This document shows, piece after piece, positions 1 through 7,805 of a DNA stretch of 64,000 nucleotides (position 1 is the first letter of the stretch; each line of letters opens with the position of its first letter). The notes beneath the pieces are model-generated. The model saw only the letters and a list, made by a program, of their open reading frames with translations, was not told the DNA's origin and did no database searches. Made by a program: the position numbers and the translations under genes. This DNA comes from Flammeovirgaceae bacterium (GTDB lineage Bacteria; Bacteroidota; Bacteroidia; Cytophagales; Cyclobacteriaceae), in assembly GCA_027487845.1 (NCBI GenBank), contig JAIYCV010000041.1, positions 1-64,000 on the forward strand. The letters run 5' to 3'.

Positions 1-347
1 CCAGTTGTGATTTGCTTTCAGATTGTGTTCTTTGATAGATTGCATACAGATACTCAAAGGTTTTTAACCTTGGCGACTATGTTGTGATTTGCTTTCAGAT
101 TGTGTTCTTTGATAGATTGCCAGTCGTTTTTAACGGTATCGTAGGTGTTGTGATTTGCTTTCAGATTGTGTTCTTTGATAGATTGCATACAGACTCAAAA
201 AAAGGCTTACATGTTTTTAAGAAGTTGTGATTTGCTTTCAGATTGTGTTCTTTGATAGATTGCATACAGAGTAGGCATCCCGTTACTGCTAACCGCAGGA
301 GTTGTGATTTGCTTTCAGATTGTGTTCTTTGATAGATTGCATACAGA
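1..347 (+). CRISPR. Type II-C CRISPR array, partial (five repeats visible)
   Basis: Five copies of a 47-bp repeat starting GTTGTGATTTGCTTTCAGAT and ending GATAGATTGCATACAGA begin at 4, 81, 147, 224 and 301. Three spacers are 30 bp (51-80, 194-223, 271-300). The second repeat unit is irregular: it keeps the first 40 bases, loses the ATACAGA end, and the next repeat comes only 66 bp later instead of 77, so about 11 bp are missing. The tracrRNA anti-repeat at 6771 pairs with the + strand form of the repeat, so crRNAs should be read from the + strand, convergent with the cas genes as is common in II-C loci. The array continues left of the window, so its real length is unknown. The ORF at 161-361 is an artefact of the repeats. 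Confidence 0.97.
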
Positions 348-425
348 GTACCCCCATTCAAAACTTTCTATCTCAGTTACTTACAGCCAAAATTACGATG
401 TAAAAAAGTGTAGCAATCTATCAGT

Positions 426-475
426 AAAAGCCCTGGGCTAAAACAGTTCTAACTGTTGTGGCACCGGGGCTTTTT
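426..475. terminator. Bidirectional terminator between CRISPR array and cas2
   Basis: AAAAGCCCTGG (426-436) pairs with CCGGGGCTTTT (464-474), with an inner AACAGT/ACTGTT stem in the loop. A T-rich run follows on both strands. It overlaps the cas2 stop codon and would end array transcripts arriving from the left and cas transcripts arriving from the right. Confidence 0.75.
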
Positions 476-776
476 CTTTTTCAACCCCGCCAAAAAATAC
501 CTGCATCATGCCAAATTGCTTATCAGTAACGGTAAGTATGCCCACATGCCCTTTGGGCGGTAAGTTGCGCTGCACACGCTTTACGTGCACTTCGGCATTC
601 TCGCGGCTTGAGCAGTGGCGTAAGTAAGCACTAAACTGAAACATGGTAAAGCCATCTTTCTGCATTTTTTTGCGAAAGTCGGCATAGTTCTTTTTGTCTT
701 GCTTGGTTTCGGTGGGCAAATCAAAAAGTACCATGATCCACATAATCCGGTAGGCGTTTAAGCGTTCGGTTTTCAA
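438..776 (-). CDS. cas2: CRISPR-associated endonuclease Cas2 (type II-C)
   Basis: 112 residues. Cas2 forms the adaptation complex with Cas1 that inserts new spacers. The first beta strand carries the usual acidic residue in MVLFDLPTETK, and the body (FTMFQFSAYLRHCSS, VTDKQFGMM, C-terminal QQLELF) follows the pattern of Bacteroidota II-C Cas2. The start used is TTG at 776 because the segment RLNAYRIMW before the internal ATG (743) is normally part of this family; the ATG is the alternative. It is the last gene of the leftward cas operon and ends inside a terminator. Because the upstream cas1 is frameshifted, Cas2 may have no working partner. Confidence 0.93.
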   Translation of the reverse strand: MKTERLNAYRIMWIMVLFDLPTETKQDKKNYADFRKKMQKDGFTMFQFSAYLRHCSSRENAEVHVKRVQRNLPPKGHVGILTVTDKQFGMMQVFFGGVEKEKAPVPQQLELF

Positions 777-785
777 GGTAGTAGC

Positions 786-911
786 AAGTAGTAAGTAGTA
801 AGTATCAAGTAGTAAGTAGTAAGTAGTAATGTCTTACGTCTAATGTCTTACGTCTAATGTCTTACGTCTTACGTCTAATGTCTTACATCTTACGTCTAAT
901 GTCTTACGTCT
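786..911. repeat. Heptanucleotide tandem repeat tract, cas1/cas2 junction
   Basis: Eighteen consecutive 7-bp units in one register: six of the AAGTAGT/AAGTATC type, then twelve of the AATGTCT/TACGTCT type. The period is kept across the change of sequence. The tract fills the gap between cas1 and cas2 and runs into the cas1 reading frame, where it provides the last codons (DVRH) and the stop. Confidence 0.93.
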
Positions 912-1887
912 AAAATCGGGTACAAAATCTTTCGGGTTTCACCCATAAAACACTTTGCCAGCGAGGCGGTGGTGCGCTGCATGGCAATCATTAATGGGCT
1001 GGTTTCTCCTCCCTGCAGTGTTACGTCTACGGCAGGCAAGACCAACAGCTTTTTCTTCATGGCGGGCGAAATATCTTCGGCCAGTCCGTTTTCTTCTACC
1101 AATTGCAACACCAGTTTATCGGCAAAGGGGCGGTAAGGCTCCATAATGTCATCGGCCAGGCAATAGGCGTTGTATTGGTTGCGGTGAAAAATGCCCATAA
1201 CAGGCAACAAACCAGAGCCCACTAACGCCCGCGCCATGGTGGCGCGCAGCAGGGCATACGCATAGTTGAGTAGTTGGTTGGGTGGTGGCCCAGCAGGATC
1301 GCGTATGAAGTTCTGTAAGCTATATTGGTTTGGTTAGGTTCATCGAGGGGCAATGAACCGTTAACGTTCTTAAAAATGTGTGCCCAATACCATGCTGCGG
1401 CACGGCCCTCTTTGTTTTCGGGGTCGCCCGATTTTACGTCATCTGCCCAGTGTTCCATATTTTCGGTCTCGAATCCGTGCAAGCGCAGCAAGGCTGCTTG
1501 GTTTAGTATTTTGGCTCTTACTGTTTGTTGCCATAGTTGCTTTTTTAACGGCTCGGTGGCTTCTAGTTGGGCTTGAAAGCGCTGGCTTTGCAGCGAGTGG
1601 CTTTCTAAGTTGAGTAACAGGCCGGTGGGGTGGTGCGTGCCATTGCACGTAATTACGGCCGCGTTGTTATCTAGCAATTTGGCCAGCAGCGCCTGAGTTA
1701 TACTAATTTGCTGATGGTCTAGTATTACAACACCAATGTCTTCAATGGGAATGGAGGCTGTAGCTTCTTTTTTGAACTCTTCGGGAAGGCTATCGTTTTT
1801 TTCTACGGCTGGTAAGCGTACTATTAGCTGGTCGAGCTTAGTGCTTAGGTAGGCAGGGTTGCCAAAGTAGAGGGTACGTTTTATCAT
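896..1887 (-). pseudogene. cas1: CRISPR integrase Cas1, frameshifted
   Basis: Two ORFs (1222-1887 and 896-1237) together encode one Cas1. The upstream frame carries MIKRTLYFGNPAYLS through the conserved Glu in EGRAAAWYW and DEPNQTN. The downstream frame, read back past its ATG, gives SLQNFIRDPAGPPPNQLLNY, then ARALVGSGLLP, the catalytic His in GIFHRN and the acidic LADDIMEPYRP. The switch must occur near 1330-1350 and equals one lost base (or two gained). All catalytic residues survive, so the damage is recent or an assembly error. I saw no X-XXY-YYZ slippery site supporting programmed frameshifting. The C-terminus DVRH and stop come from the heptad repeat tract. If real, spacer acquisition is probably off while Cas9 interference could still work. 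Confidence 0.88.
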
Positions 1888-1906
1888 TTTTTTTGTTAAG
1901 AAAAAA

Positions 1907-1978
1907 ACCTGACAGACCTTGTAAGTTTTTTAGCGAGTCAATAGGGCGCTTTTGCTTATATCTTGAGATCTGTCAGGT
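1907..1978. repeat. Inverted repeat between cas1 and the DUF6261-like gene
   Basis: ACCTGACAGA (1907-1916) and TCTGTCAGGT (1969-1978) are perfect inverted copies about 52 bp apart, filling the 98-bp gap. It could be a transcript-end hairpin or an edge of the inserted gene next to it. Confidence 0.6.
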
Positions 1979-1985
1979 CAAGCAG

Positions 1986-2729
1986 TTACTTTGTTGGTGC
2001 CGGGGCCGGTGATGGTTCGCCATTGTTTTTACTACGACTGCCGAGCAGTGTGCTAAACTTTTCAACCAACGCAGTAAGCTCGCGTGTTGTTTTGCCAAAT
2101 GGCTCGGCTCCATCGTTTATATCGAAGTGAGAATTTATCCGTGCTACCAGTTTTTCGTATGCCGCCACCACTTCCACCCGCTTCGCTTTTAGCTTGTCGG
2201 TAGGGGCAGCGCCTTGTTGTTTGTTGCGTTCCAAAAACTTGTTATCGAACGCTTTGTTGGCAGTATCCAATTCAATCAACCAGTTATTCAGGCCAAGCGC
2301 AGCTGTGGCTGCCACTAGTTCGGCTTTGGTAGTCCAATCGGTAACAATCTTTTTTATTATGGTTGTTTCTACCTGGTAGTTCTCTTTGGCAATACCTGTG
2401 CCGTGGGCATCCAGGTTGGTTTTTAATAGGCGCGCATTATTCTTGATGGTGGCATCAAAATGGTTAAGGTGCGCATCAATAAACCCTATTATGCCATTAA
2501 TGGCATTGTCGCGTCTTTCATCAAGCAAGCTCAACTCTTCAGTAATGCTACTTCCTTTTTCTTTGTTAAAAAGTGCTTCCGCCTCGCCCGTGGTTGTTTT
2601 AAGTGTGGTAAGCAAGGGCATAACTAAGAGCCCATCAGAGCCATTATCTACAATAATGTTTATTACATTATTGGTGAACTGCAGAAATTCCCCGTTCCGC
2701 AATCGGTTCAATGAAATTTTGGGTACCAT
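1986..2729 (-). CDS. DUF6261-like helical protein inside the cas operon
   Basis: 247 residues, predicted soluble and largely helical, with no signal peptide. The N-terminus (ISLNRLRNGEFLQFTNNV) and overall size resemble the DUF6261 family of Bacteroidota proteins of unknown function; this is from memory of the family, not a search. The tail (NNGEPSPAPAPTK) is low complexity. It sits in the cas direction between cas9 and cas1, where a type II-C operon normally has nothing. It has its own 327-bp upstream region with a 41-bp tandem repeat, and a 10-bp inverted repeat follows it. That suggests an inserted gene rather than a standard cas component, although a role in the system cannot be excluded. 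No catalytic motif is visible. Confidence 0.6.
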   Translation of the reverse strand: MVPKISLNRLRNGEFLQFTNNVINIIVDNGSDGLLVMPLLTTLKTTTGEAEALFNKEKGSSITEELSLLDERRDNAINGIIGFIDAHLNHFDATIKNNARLLKTNLDAHGTGIAKENYQVETTIIKKIVTDWTTKAELVAATAALGLNNWLIELDTANKAFDNKFLERNKQQGAAPTDKLKAKRVEVVAAYEKLVARINSHFDINDGAEPFGKTTRELTALVEKFSTLLGSRSKNNGEPSPAPAPTK

Positions 2730-2769
2730 AAAAATGATTTTTTTAAGTAATAGAGTTTATTTTTTGTGC

Positions 2770-2790
2770 GTTTTTTGACTAAAAAACACG
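2770..2790. other. A/T-rich hairpin upstream of DUF6261-like gene
   Basis: CGTTTTTTGACTAAAAAACACG can fold as GTTTTTT/AAAAAAC with a 4-nt loop. Read leftward it precedes the DUF6261-like start, read rightward it borders the 41-bp repeat tract. It may end a transcript coming from cas9, which would uncouple cas9 from the genes behind it. Confidence 0.4.
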
Positions 2791-2791
2791 T

Positions 2792-2972
2792 TTTTGTGCC
2801 TGCAATTTGGAGCTGCTGGTGGCGGCAAGGTTTTGCAGCCTTGCAATAGTATGCTGCCGACAGCGGTAGGACATTGCAGTGGTGCAATTTGCTGCTGCGG
2901 TTGGCGGGAAGACATTGCAGCCTTACAATTCTTTGCTGCCGATGGCAACAGCGTATTGCAAGCTGATTCTGA
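2792..2972. repeat. Tandem repeat with exact 41-bp period
   Basis: Four full degenerate units begin at 2792, 2833, 2874 and 2915, and a partial fifth starts at 2956. Units share TTGCAG...TGCAATTTGCTGCTG...GGCGG-type words and are clearly richer in G+C than the surroundings. 41 is not a multiple of 3, so the small ORFs across it (2794-3060, 2757-2948) are not credible proteins. There are no constant/variable blocks, so it is not a CRISPR array. The remainder of the cas9-to-DUF6261 gap (2973-3056) holds a G-run and nothing I recognise. Confidence 0.8.
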
Positions 2973-3056
2973 CCTGACGCTCCTTTGCAGCGGAATTTAT
3001 TTCAGGGGGGGAGCGGGGGAGGTGCAGCCAAATAGTTTTCATATTGAACCATTCTT

Positions 3057-6000
3057 TTAATCTCCTATGTTTACTATTTGACCCAATGCATCGAGTTTTA
3101 CTTTTATTCCTGACATATTTTCGAGGCTTTGAATTACGATAAGCCTGCCTAACTTTTTTTTCAATACTACACCGTCTTCCTTGTCACTTACTGATGTTTC
3201 TAAGTGATGCCTGAACCACCATCCAGATAGTAATGAAGATAGTTTTTGAACTCTAAATAAATTCTTACTGATTATGGAGTAGTCCTTATTTTGAATAGCG
3301 TCAGTTAGAGTCTCAAGGTTAATGTTGAAAATAAACATTTCATTCTGCTGCATGCTGGTCAGATAAGTCCATCCGTCTTCTGGTAGCTTGTTAAGAAAAT
3401 CTTGAGTGTATTTTTCTTTTTCTTTTTCAGAAAGAACGGCATCCCAAACCTCTTTGGGGTTTCTTATAATTACAGGCAAACCATTCATTTTCCTTTCCAC
3501 GGCATCCCAGAATGTGACTGCGTGTTCTACCTTTTTGCCTTCCTTGTTTACATAAATAGCGATGTGGTGGTTATTGCCTGGCTTTACAAAACCAATCGCT
3601 TTTTTCGCATCATTGTACTTTACAGGAGCAACCGCATCTAGACCTGTAAAACACCTCACCGTTTTTATGGGTATTCTTTTTTCTTCATTAAACCATACGG
3701 GTTTATTTTCCAAATCCTTGAACGCTTCTTTAGGATTGTTGTTATGCTCAGCCAGTCTTTTTTCAGTTGCCTTGCGCACGCCATTATCAACAATAGAAGG
3801 AAGGTCTTTTACCGTGAGAGTCCCGATTGGATATTTAATGACATACTCATCCTTAAAAGTCATAATTTCCACAGCTGTCAATGCGTTGGTTTTTGAATTA
3901 TCTAACCAAATGGGATTTTTACTGAGTGCTTTAAAAGCTTTGGCTGGGTCGTTATCAGATTCAGCAAGCCGTTGCTTGATAAGAGCTTTGTGGGTTTTAT
4001 TCACAATGGAGTCCACATCCGTAAAAGAGCTTGAAAGTTTTACAGTTTGATATTTCCTTCGCTTGATTTTTCCATAAACACTTTCTTCGCTCAATGCACC
4101 TCTTGGGATAATAATGCCCTCTTGTTTTAGTATACTCTTACCATTTTTCTTCACTTTTCGCTTGCCTAATGTGGCCACCTTTTTTCCCGACTTGAATGAA
4201 ATCAATATCTGCGAAGCATGTGTTTCAATTACAGCGGTGTCAAAAGGTCTTTTCGTAAGCAACGATTTTTCTAAAAGAGTCAGCTTTTCCTTGTACACCT
4301 GATCTTTTACCTCCGCTAGCATTTCATCGCGCGTATGTTTGGAATTAAGTGTGTTGATGCGCTGGATAAAACCTTGCTGTGTGCATGCAATAGTAAGCGC
4401 ATCAATAGCATGATGGCGGTGGTCGTCTCGCTTTGTCCAACCAAGTATTCTTTCCTTCTTATGCGTTTGGCCGTTGTTTTCAAATTCAACCCACTCTGTT
4501 TTTCCAGCTGCTTTATATTTTTCTAACTGTAAGTGCATCAAGGCTTCTTCCCATCCCCATAATTTACGCAACTTCTCTGTTACGCTTCCGCTGGTTGCCC
4601 ATACATTACGACATACTTCTTGAAGAATCTCTCGCGACTTTCGCGCGATGTATTGTGTTTCACGCAGTTGCCGGGCAATAAAATCAGTTGGGATTTTAGC
4701 ATCCGTCATCAATAATTTATCGCGCTTCGCTTTAGTTATTTTTCTGTCTTTAAAGAGCTGTGCAACGGCTTCTTCGAAGCGGTTTAGTTGCTCTGTCGAT
4801 TGAGTTAGCATGTAATCGTAAGCCGTTGAGTTGTCTTTAGCCTTGTTACATTTTCTATGACTGATTACCTTATTCTGAAATGAATCGTCAAAAATTTTTG
4901 CTTTAGGTATAATATGTTCAACATCCGATTCATCGCCATTTAAAAAATCTGAGAGTTCAATTTTATTACCACAATACAGACAGTTTCCATCGGTTTGTTC
5001 ATACAGTCTCCATTTCTCAATATTTCTGCGATTTGCTTTTACTCCATATTCTTTACTAAGTCTTTCAGCTATGGCTTTATTTTCAGTTTCTCGTTTTGTG
5101 TTATTTCTAAACGCGTTGTTTCTTTCGTCTAAGCTTTGCTTTAGTTCACGTGCTAACTCTATTCTTATCTCATCAGGCTTTCCAAATTGTTCAATAATTG
5201 CGTTGACAAGATTTATTAGCTGATTGAGGATTTTCTCTACCACAGGCTGCCTCAAGCTATTCTTAGGCAATAATTTGAGTTTATCTTTTAATGGTCTTAT
5301 TAGATTTTCTTTTGCAGTAATAGAATCTGAATGATTGTAGCCTGCCAAAGTCATGGCATCACTATACTTAGCCCCTTGCTGTAAATGTGGCAAAATATTG
5401 CGTATGGCCTTTGCAGATTTGTTACTAAAACCGCCTTTGGTGAAGTCAAGTTTTGCCAACTTGCTGGCCACATCTTCGGAAAGATTAAAGTCATTGCTCA
5501 ATTTTTTAATGATGTCTTTTTCCTCTGGTATAGAATAAAGGATATGCCATAATTTATAAAGCGGCTGATTTTCAACTTCTGCCGTTATCCGTTTACGATT
5601 GACTACTTCACCAGAGGAAACATCCACTTTCTCATAAGATTCTATGGATAACTCGAAACCAATTAATTTATCTAAGTCGGCCTGATCTTTTAGAGTCTTT
5701 ACAATGGCCGTTTTTGTGAGGTTGCCTTGAAGACCTTTACTTAATTGCTTATTACCATAGTAGCCGTCATTTTTCCCAATACCCAATATCTTGAATAGTT
5801 CCGCTTCTGATAGTTTTTCATGGTTATCTAAATAATTGAATAGCTCTTTCTTTTTTTCAAGCGAGATAACAAAACCTTCACCACGCTTAGAATTGATGGT
5901 GATGTTATTAATAGTTTCCCACAGCTTACAGACTTGAAATAGGGGTGAACTTCTAGGTGTTACTTTTGGGCCGCTAAATATTTCCTTACCTTCTTTATTC

Positions 6001-6749
6001 TTATACCATTGCCCTTCAAACTCGCAGACTGACACTAACCCTTTTTGCGACTTCAAGGGTCTTTGGTAGTAAATTATCTCATCACGTAGTTGTTGGATGT
6101 TTCGATCGGTAAGTATTTCTGGATAATATTCTTGCTGCTTTTTGCAAATGGTGTTGAACTCTTCTATGTATGCTGCTCTAGGAAATATCTGATCCTTGAT
6201 TCGGTAGCGTTCATCATTTATCAACCCTTTATAGAAATACTGCCCTACTGTAATCTTGTCCTGTTTAATCTTTTCGTAACGAGAATTAACTTCCGCTACA
6301 TAATCGGTTTCTTTTTTATCTTTTGTTTCGTCTTTGCGACTGCTCTTGTAACCACGTTTTTGGTTTAGATGAAATAATATTCGGCCAAGTTGCGGCAAAG
6401 TAATTTGCTCATGTGTGGCATTTGATCTCAAGAAATAAAGTTCAAGGGCAGGTATCGTAAACAAAGAGGGTTCAGGCACCATTCCTAACTCTGTTAGTTT
6501 TTCAAACAAGTCTTTCTTTCTTAATTGATAGCGATCATATCCTTTGCGTTGAGTACGCTTTTGGGTTCTCTTTTGGTTTTTTGAAATGGCATTGCCAGCT
6601 TCAAATTCATTCTTTTCATCAGTGGCTAGTGGAATGATTCTGCTGCCAAGCCCTTCGATTTTAATTTTTTCGCCTTCAACCTGGCTAATAATCGCCCAGC
6701 CGATAGAGGTTGTTCCAATGTCTAGTCCAACTATTTTTTTGTTTTCCAT
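3057..6749 (-). CDS. cas9: CRISPR RNA-guided endonuclease Cas9 (type II-C)
   Basis: 1230 residues, within the range of the larger Bacteroidota II-C Cas9 proteins. It cuts DNA matched by crRNA:tracrRNA. RuvC-I is at the N-terminus (GLDIGTTSIGW, Asp10). An Arg/Lys-rich bridge helix follows (KNQKRTQKRTQRKGYDRYQL, about 58-80). RuvC-II is near 526 (PDEIRIELAREL). HNH spans about 585-640 with zinc-type Cys pairs (CLYCG, CNKAK) and the catalytic His in VEHIIPKAKIF. RuvC-III is near 779 (DDHRHHAIDAL). All nuclease residues are present and the frame is open throughout, so interference is likely functional. It leads the leftward cas operon and starts only 22 bp from the divergent tracrRNA. Confidence 0.98.
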   Translation of the reverse strand: MENKKIVGLDIGTTSIGWAIISQVEGEKIKIEGLGSRIIPLATDEKNEFEAGNAISKNQKRTQKRTQRKGYDRYQLRKKDLFEKLTELGMVPEPSLFTIPALELYFLRSNATHEQITLPQLGRILFHLNQKRGYKSSRKDETKDKKETDYVAEVNSRYEKIKQDKITVGQYFYKGLINDERYRIKDQIFPRAAYIEEFNTICKKQQEYYPEILTDRNIQQLRDEIIYYQRPLKSQKGLVSVCEFEGQWYKNKEGKEIFSGPKVTPRSSPLFQVCKLWETINNITINSKRGEGFVISLEKKKELFNYLDNHEKLSEAELFKILGIGKNDGYYGNKQLSKGLQGNLTKTAIVKTLKDQADLDKLIGFELSIESYEKVDVSSGEVVNRKRITAEVENQPLYKLWHILYSIPEEKDIIKKLSNDFNLSEDVASKLAKLDFTKGGFSNKSAKAIRNILPHLQQGAKYSDAMTLAGYNHSDSITAKENLIRPLKDKLKLLPKNSLRQPVVEKILNQLINLVNAIIEQFGKPDEIRIELARELKQSLDERNNAFRNNTKRETENKAIAERLSKEYGVKANRRNIEKWRLYEQTDGNCLYCGNKIELSDFLNGDESDVEHIIPKAKIFDDSFQNKVISHRKCNKAKDNSTAYDYMLTQSTEQLNRFEEAVAQLFKDRKITKAKRDKLLMTDAKIPTDFIARQLRETQYIARKSREILQEVCRNVWATSGSVTEKLRKLWGWEEALMHLQLEKYKAAGKTEWVEFENNGQTHKKERILGWTKRDDHRHHAIDALTIACTQQGFIQRINTLNSKHTRDEMLAEVKDQVYKEKLTLLEKSLLTKRPFDTAVIETHASQILISFKSGKKVATLGKRKVKKNGKSILKQEGIIIPRGALSEESVYGKIKRRKYQTVKLSSSFTDVDSIVNKTHKALIKQRLAESDNDPAKAFKALSKNPIWLDNSKTNALTAVEIMTFKDEYVIKYPIGTLTVKDLPSIVDNGVRKATEKRLAEHNNNPKEAFKDLENKPVWFNEEKRIPIKTVRCFTGLDAVAPVKYNDAKKAIGFVKPGNNHHIAIYVNKEGKKVEHAVTFWDAVERKMNGLPVIIRNPKEVWDAVLSEKEKEKYTQDFLNKLPEDGWTYLTSMQQNEMFIFNINLETLTDAIQNKDYSIISKNLFRVQKLSSLLSGWWFRHHLETSVSDKEDGVVLKKKLGRLIVIQSLENMSGIKVKLDALGQIVNIGD

Positions 6750-6766
6750 ATTTTATATTACTTTTG
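6739..6766 (+). promoter_or_regulatory. Promoter of tracrRNA
   Basis: TTG (6739-6741), 17 bp, then TACTTTTG (6759-6766): a perfect match to the Bacteroidota -33 TTG / -7 TAnnTTTG consensus. It overlaps the first codons of cas9 on the other strand. Transcription would start at about 6771, exactly where the anti-repeat begins. Confidence 0.75.
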
Positions 6767-6770
6767 ACAC

Positions 6771-6856
6771 ACACAATCTGAAGCAAATCACAATAAGGAT
6801 TATTCCGTTGTGAAAACATTTAAAATAGCCCCGCCCAAAAGCGGGGTTGTTTTTTA
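6771..6856 (+). ncRNA. tracrRNA
   Basis: ACACAATCTGAAGCAAATCACAA (6771-6793) is complementary to repeat bases 2-25 with a single bulged T, i.e. the anti-repeat. It is followed by a short AAGGATTATTCC-type stem region, then a CCCCGC/GCGGGG hairpin (6829-6846) and a T run that serves as terminator. Divergent from cas9 and parallel to the array, as in other II-C loci. Processing with RNase III to a crRNA duplex is inferred from the family. Confidence 0.93.
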
Positions 6857-7130
6857 TACACGGATACCAAAAACCCTGAATTAAGCCAAAAAAAAAACGA
6901 GCTTTCATCTGGCTTATGGGAAACTAACCTATCAACCGATAATTGAAATAACTAAAATTAAATTTAAATGTCAAACAAATACGTTAATTTTTAACGTTTT
7001 CACGTTGGTTTACGTTTTTTACGTAGTATTTTAGTAAGGTTTAACGTAGGGGCTGGTCTGTTCTTCCAGAAGGCTGCTTTGTCTTTCCCTCCATCGAGCG
7101 GTTAAAAACTGGTCGGTAAACAGCAAGGCC
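6857..7130. other. Intergenic region with clustered ACGT words
   Basis: No gene seen. Six ACGT tetramers lie within 66 bp (6982, 6995, 7003, 7013, 7021, 7044), mostly as TTAACGT or TTTACGT. Could be a binding-site cluster or a decayed simple repeat. Confidence 0.4.
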
Positions 7131-7164
7131 ACGTGTCTGACACCTTTAAGGTGTCTTGACACGT
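7131..7164. repeat. REP-like palindrome after tesA
   Basis: ACGTGTC-TG-ACACCTT and AAGGTGT-CTT-GACACGT form a nearly perfect 34-bp hairpin 18 bp beyond the tesA stop. There is no clear T tract, so it looks more like a dispersed palindromic element or mRNA end than a classical terminator. Confidence 0.65.
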
Positions 7165-7182
7165 TGACTTACTCACAAGTAA

Positions 7183-7791
7183 CTACAATAGCTTCTCAAT
7201 AACTGGCTTTAAATTCCTAGCAATAATCTTATGCCCCTCCGCAGTAGGGTGAATGCCATCGGCCTGGTTTAGTTTCTCTATGCCTCCCACGTCTTTTAGT
7301 AGAAAGGGGATAAGGGTGGCGTTATTTTTCTTAGCTAGCTGTGGGTACATATTCTTAAATTCTTCGGTGTATTGTTTGCCCATGTTGGGGGGCACCATCA
7401 TGCCTGCTAATACAATTTTTGCGGCAGGGTATTTTTCATTTACTTTCTCAATAATGGCTTGTAGGTTTTTTCTGGTTTGGTCTAGCGGTAGGCCGCGAAG
7501 CGCGTCATTGGCACCCAGTTCTAGCACAAATACATCTATGGGTTTGCGCAGCAGCCAATCAATTCTAGCTAAGCCACCGGCCGAGGTTTCCCCGCTAAGG
7601 CCGCCATTGGTTACTTTTACTGCCTTTCCGTTTTTGTTCAGTTCTTTTTCTAACAGGGCAGGGAAGGCTTCTTCTGCCGAAAGGCCGTAACCTGCAGTAA
7701 GGCTATCGCCAAAGAAGAGTATGTTTTTTTGCTTAGAGGGTTGAACGAGCAACAGCAATGCAATAAGGAACGATGTTTTTACGACTAGCAT
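7183..7791 (-). CDS. tesA: Arylesterase / thioesterase I, SGNH family
   Basis: 202 residues with an N-terminal hydrophobic segment (SFLIALLLLVQ) that should export it to the periplasm. It has all SGNH blocks: FFGDSLTAGYG (nucleophile Ser), GLSGETSAGG, GANDALRG, and DGIHPTAEGH with the Asp-His pair. The family hydrolyses thioesters and small esters. It is divergent from ybbA-ybbP, the same arrangement as tesA and ybbAP in Escherichia coli, which supports the specific TesA assignment. The gap between the two starts holds a heptad repeat tract. Confidence 0.9.
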   Translation of the reverse strand: MLVVKTSFLIALLLLVQPSKQKNILFFGDSLTAGYGLSAEEAFPALLEKELNKNGKAVKVTNGGLSGETSAGGLARIDWLLRKPIDVFVLELGANDALRGLPLDQTRKNLQAIIEKVNEKYPAAKIVLAGMMVPPNMGKQYTEEFKNMYPQLAKKNNATLIPFLLKDVGGIEKLNQADGIHPTAEGHKIIARNLKPVIEKLL

Positions 7792-7805
7792 GGTAAGTTG
7801 GCCGT

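Noticed and set aside
161-361. 66-residue ORF on the - strand
   Set aside because: It is a translation of CRISPR repeats and spacers.
1325-1355. Programmed -1 frameshift producing full-length Cas1
   Set aside because: No slippery heptamer or clear stimulatory structure is seen, and Cas1 is not known to be made this way; treated as a lesion or sequencing error.
2792-2972. Second CRISPR array
   Set aside because: Units are contiguous and degenerate, with no constant repeat alternating with unique spacers.
2794-3060. 88-residue ORF across the 41-bp repeats
   Set aside because: The 41-bp period shifts frame every unit, there is no conserved protein repeat, and composition is Cys/Gly-biased from the DNA repeats.
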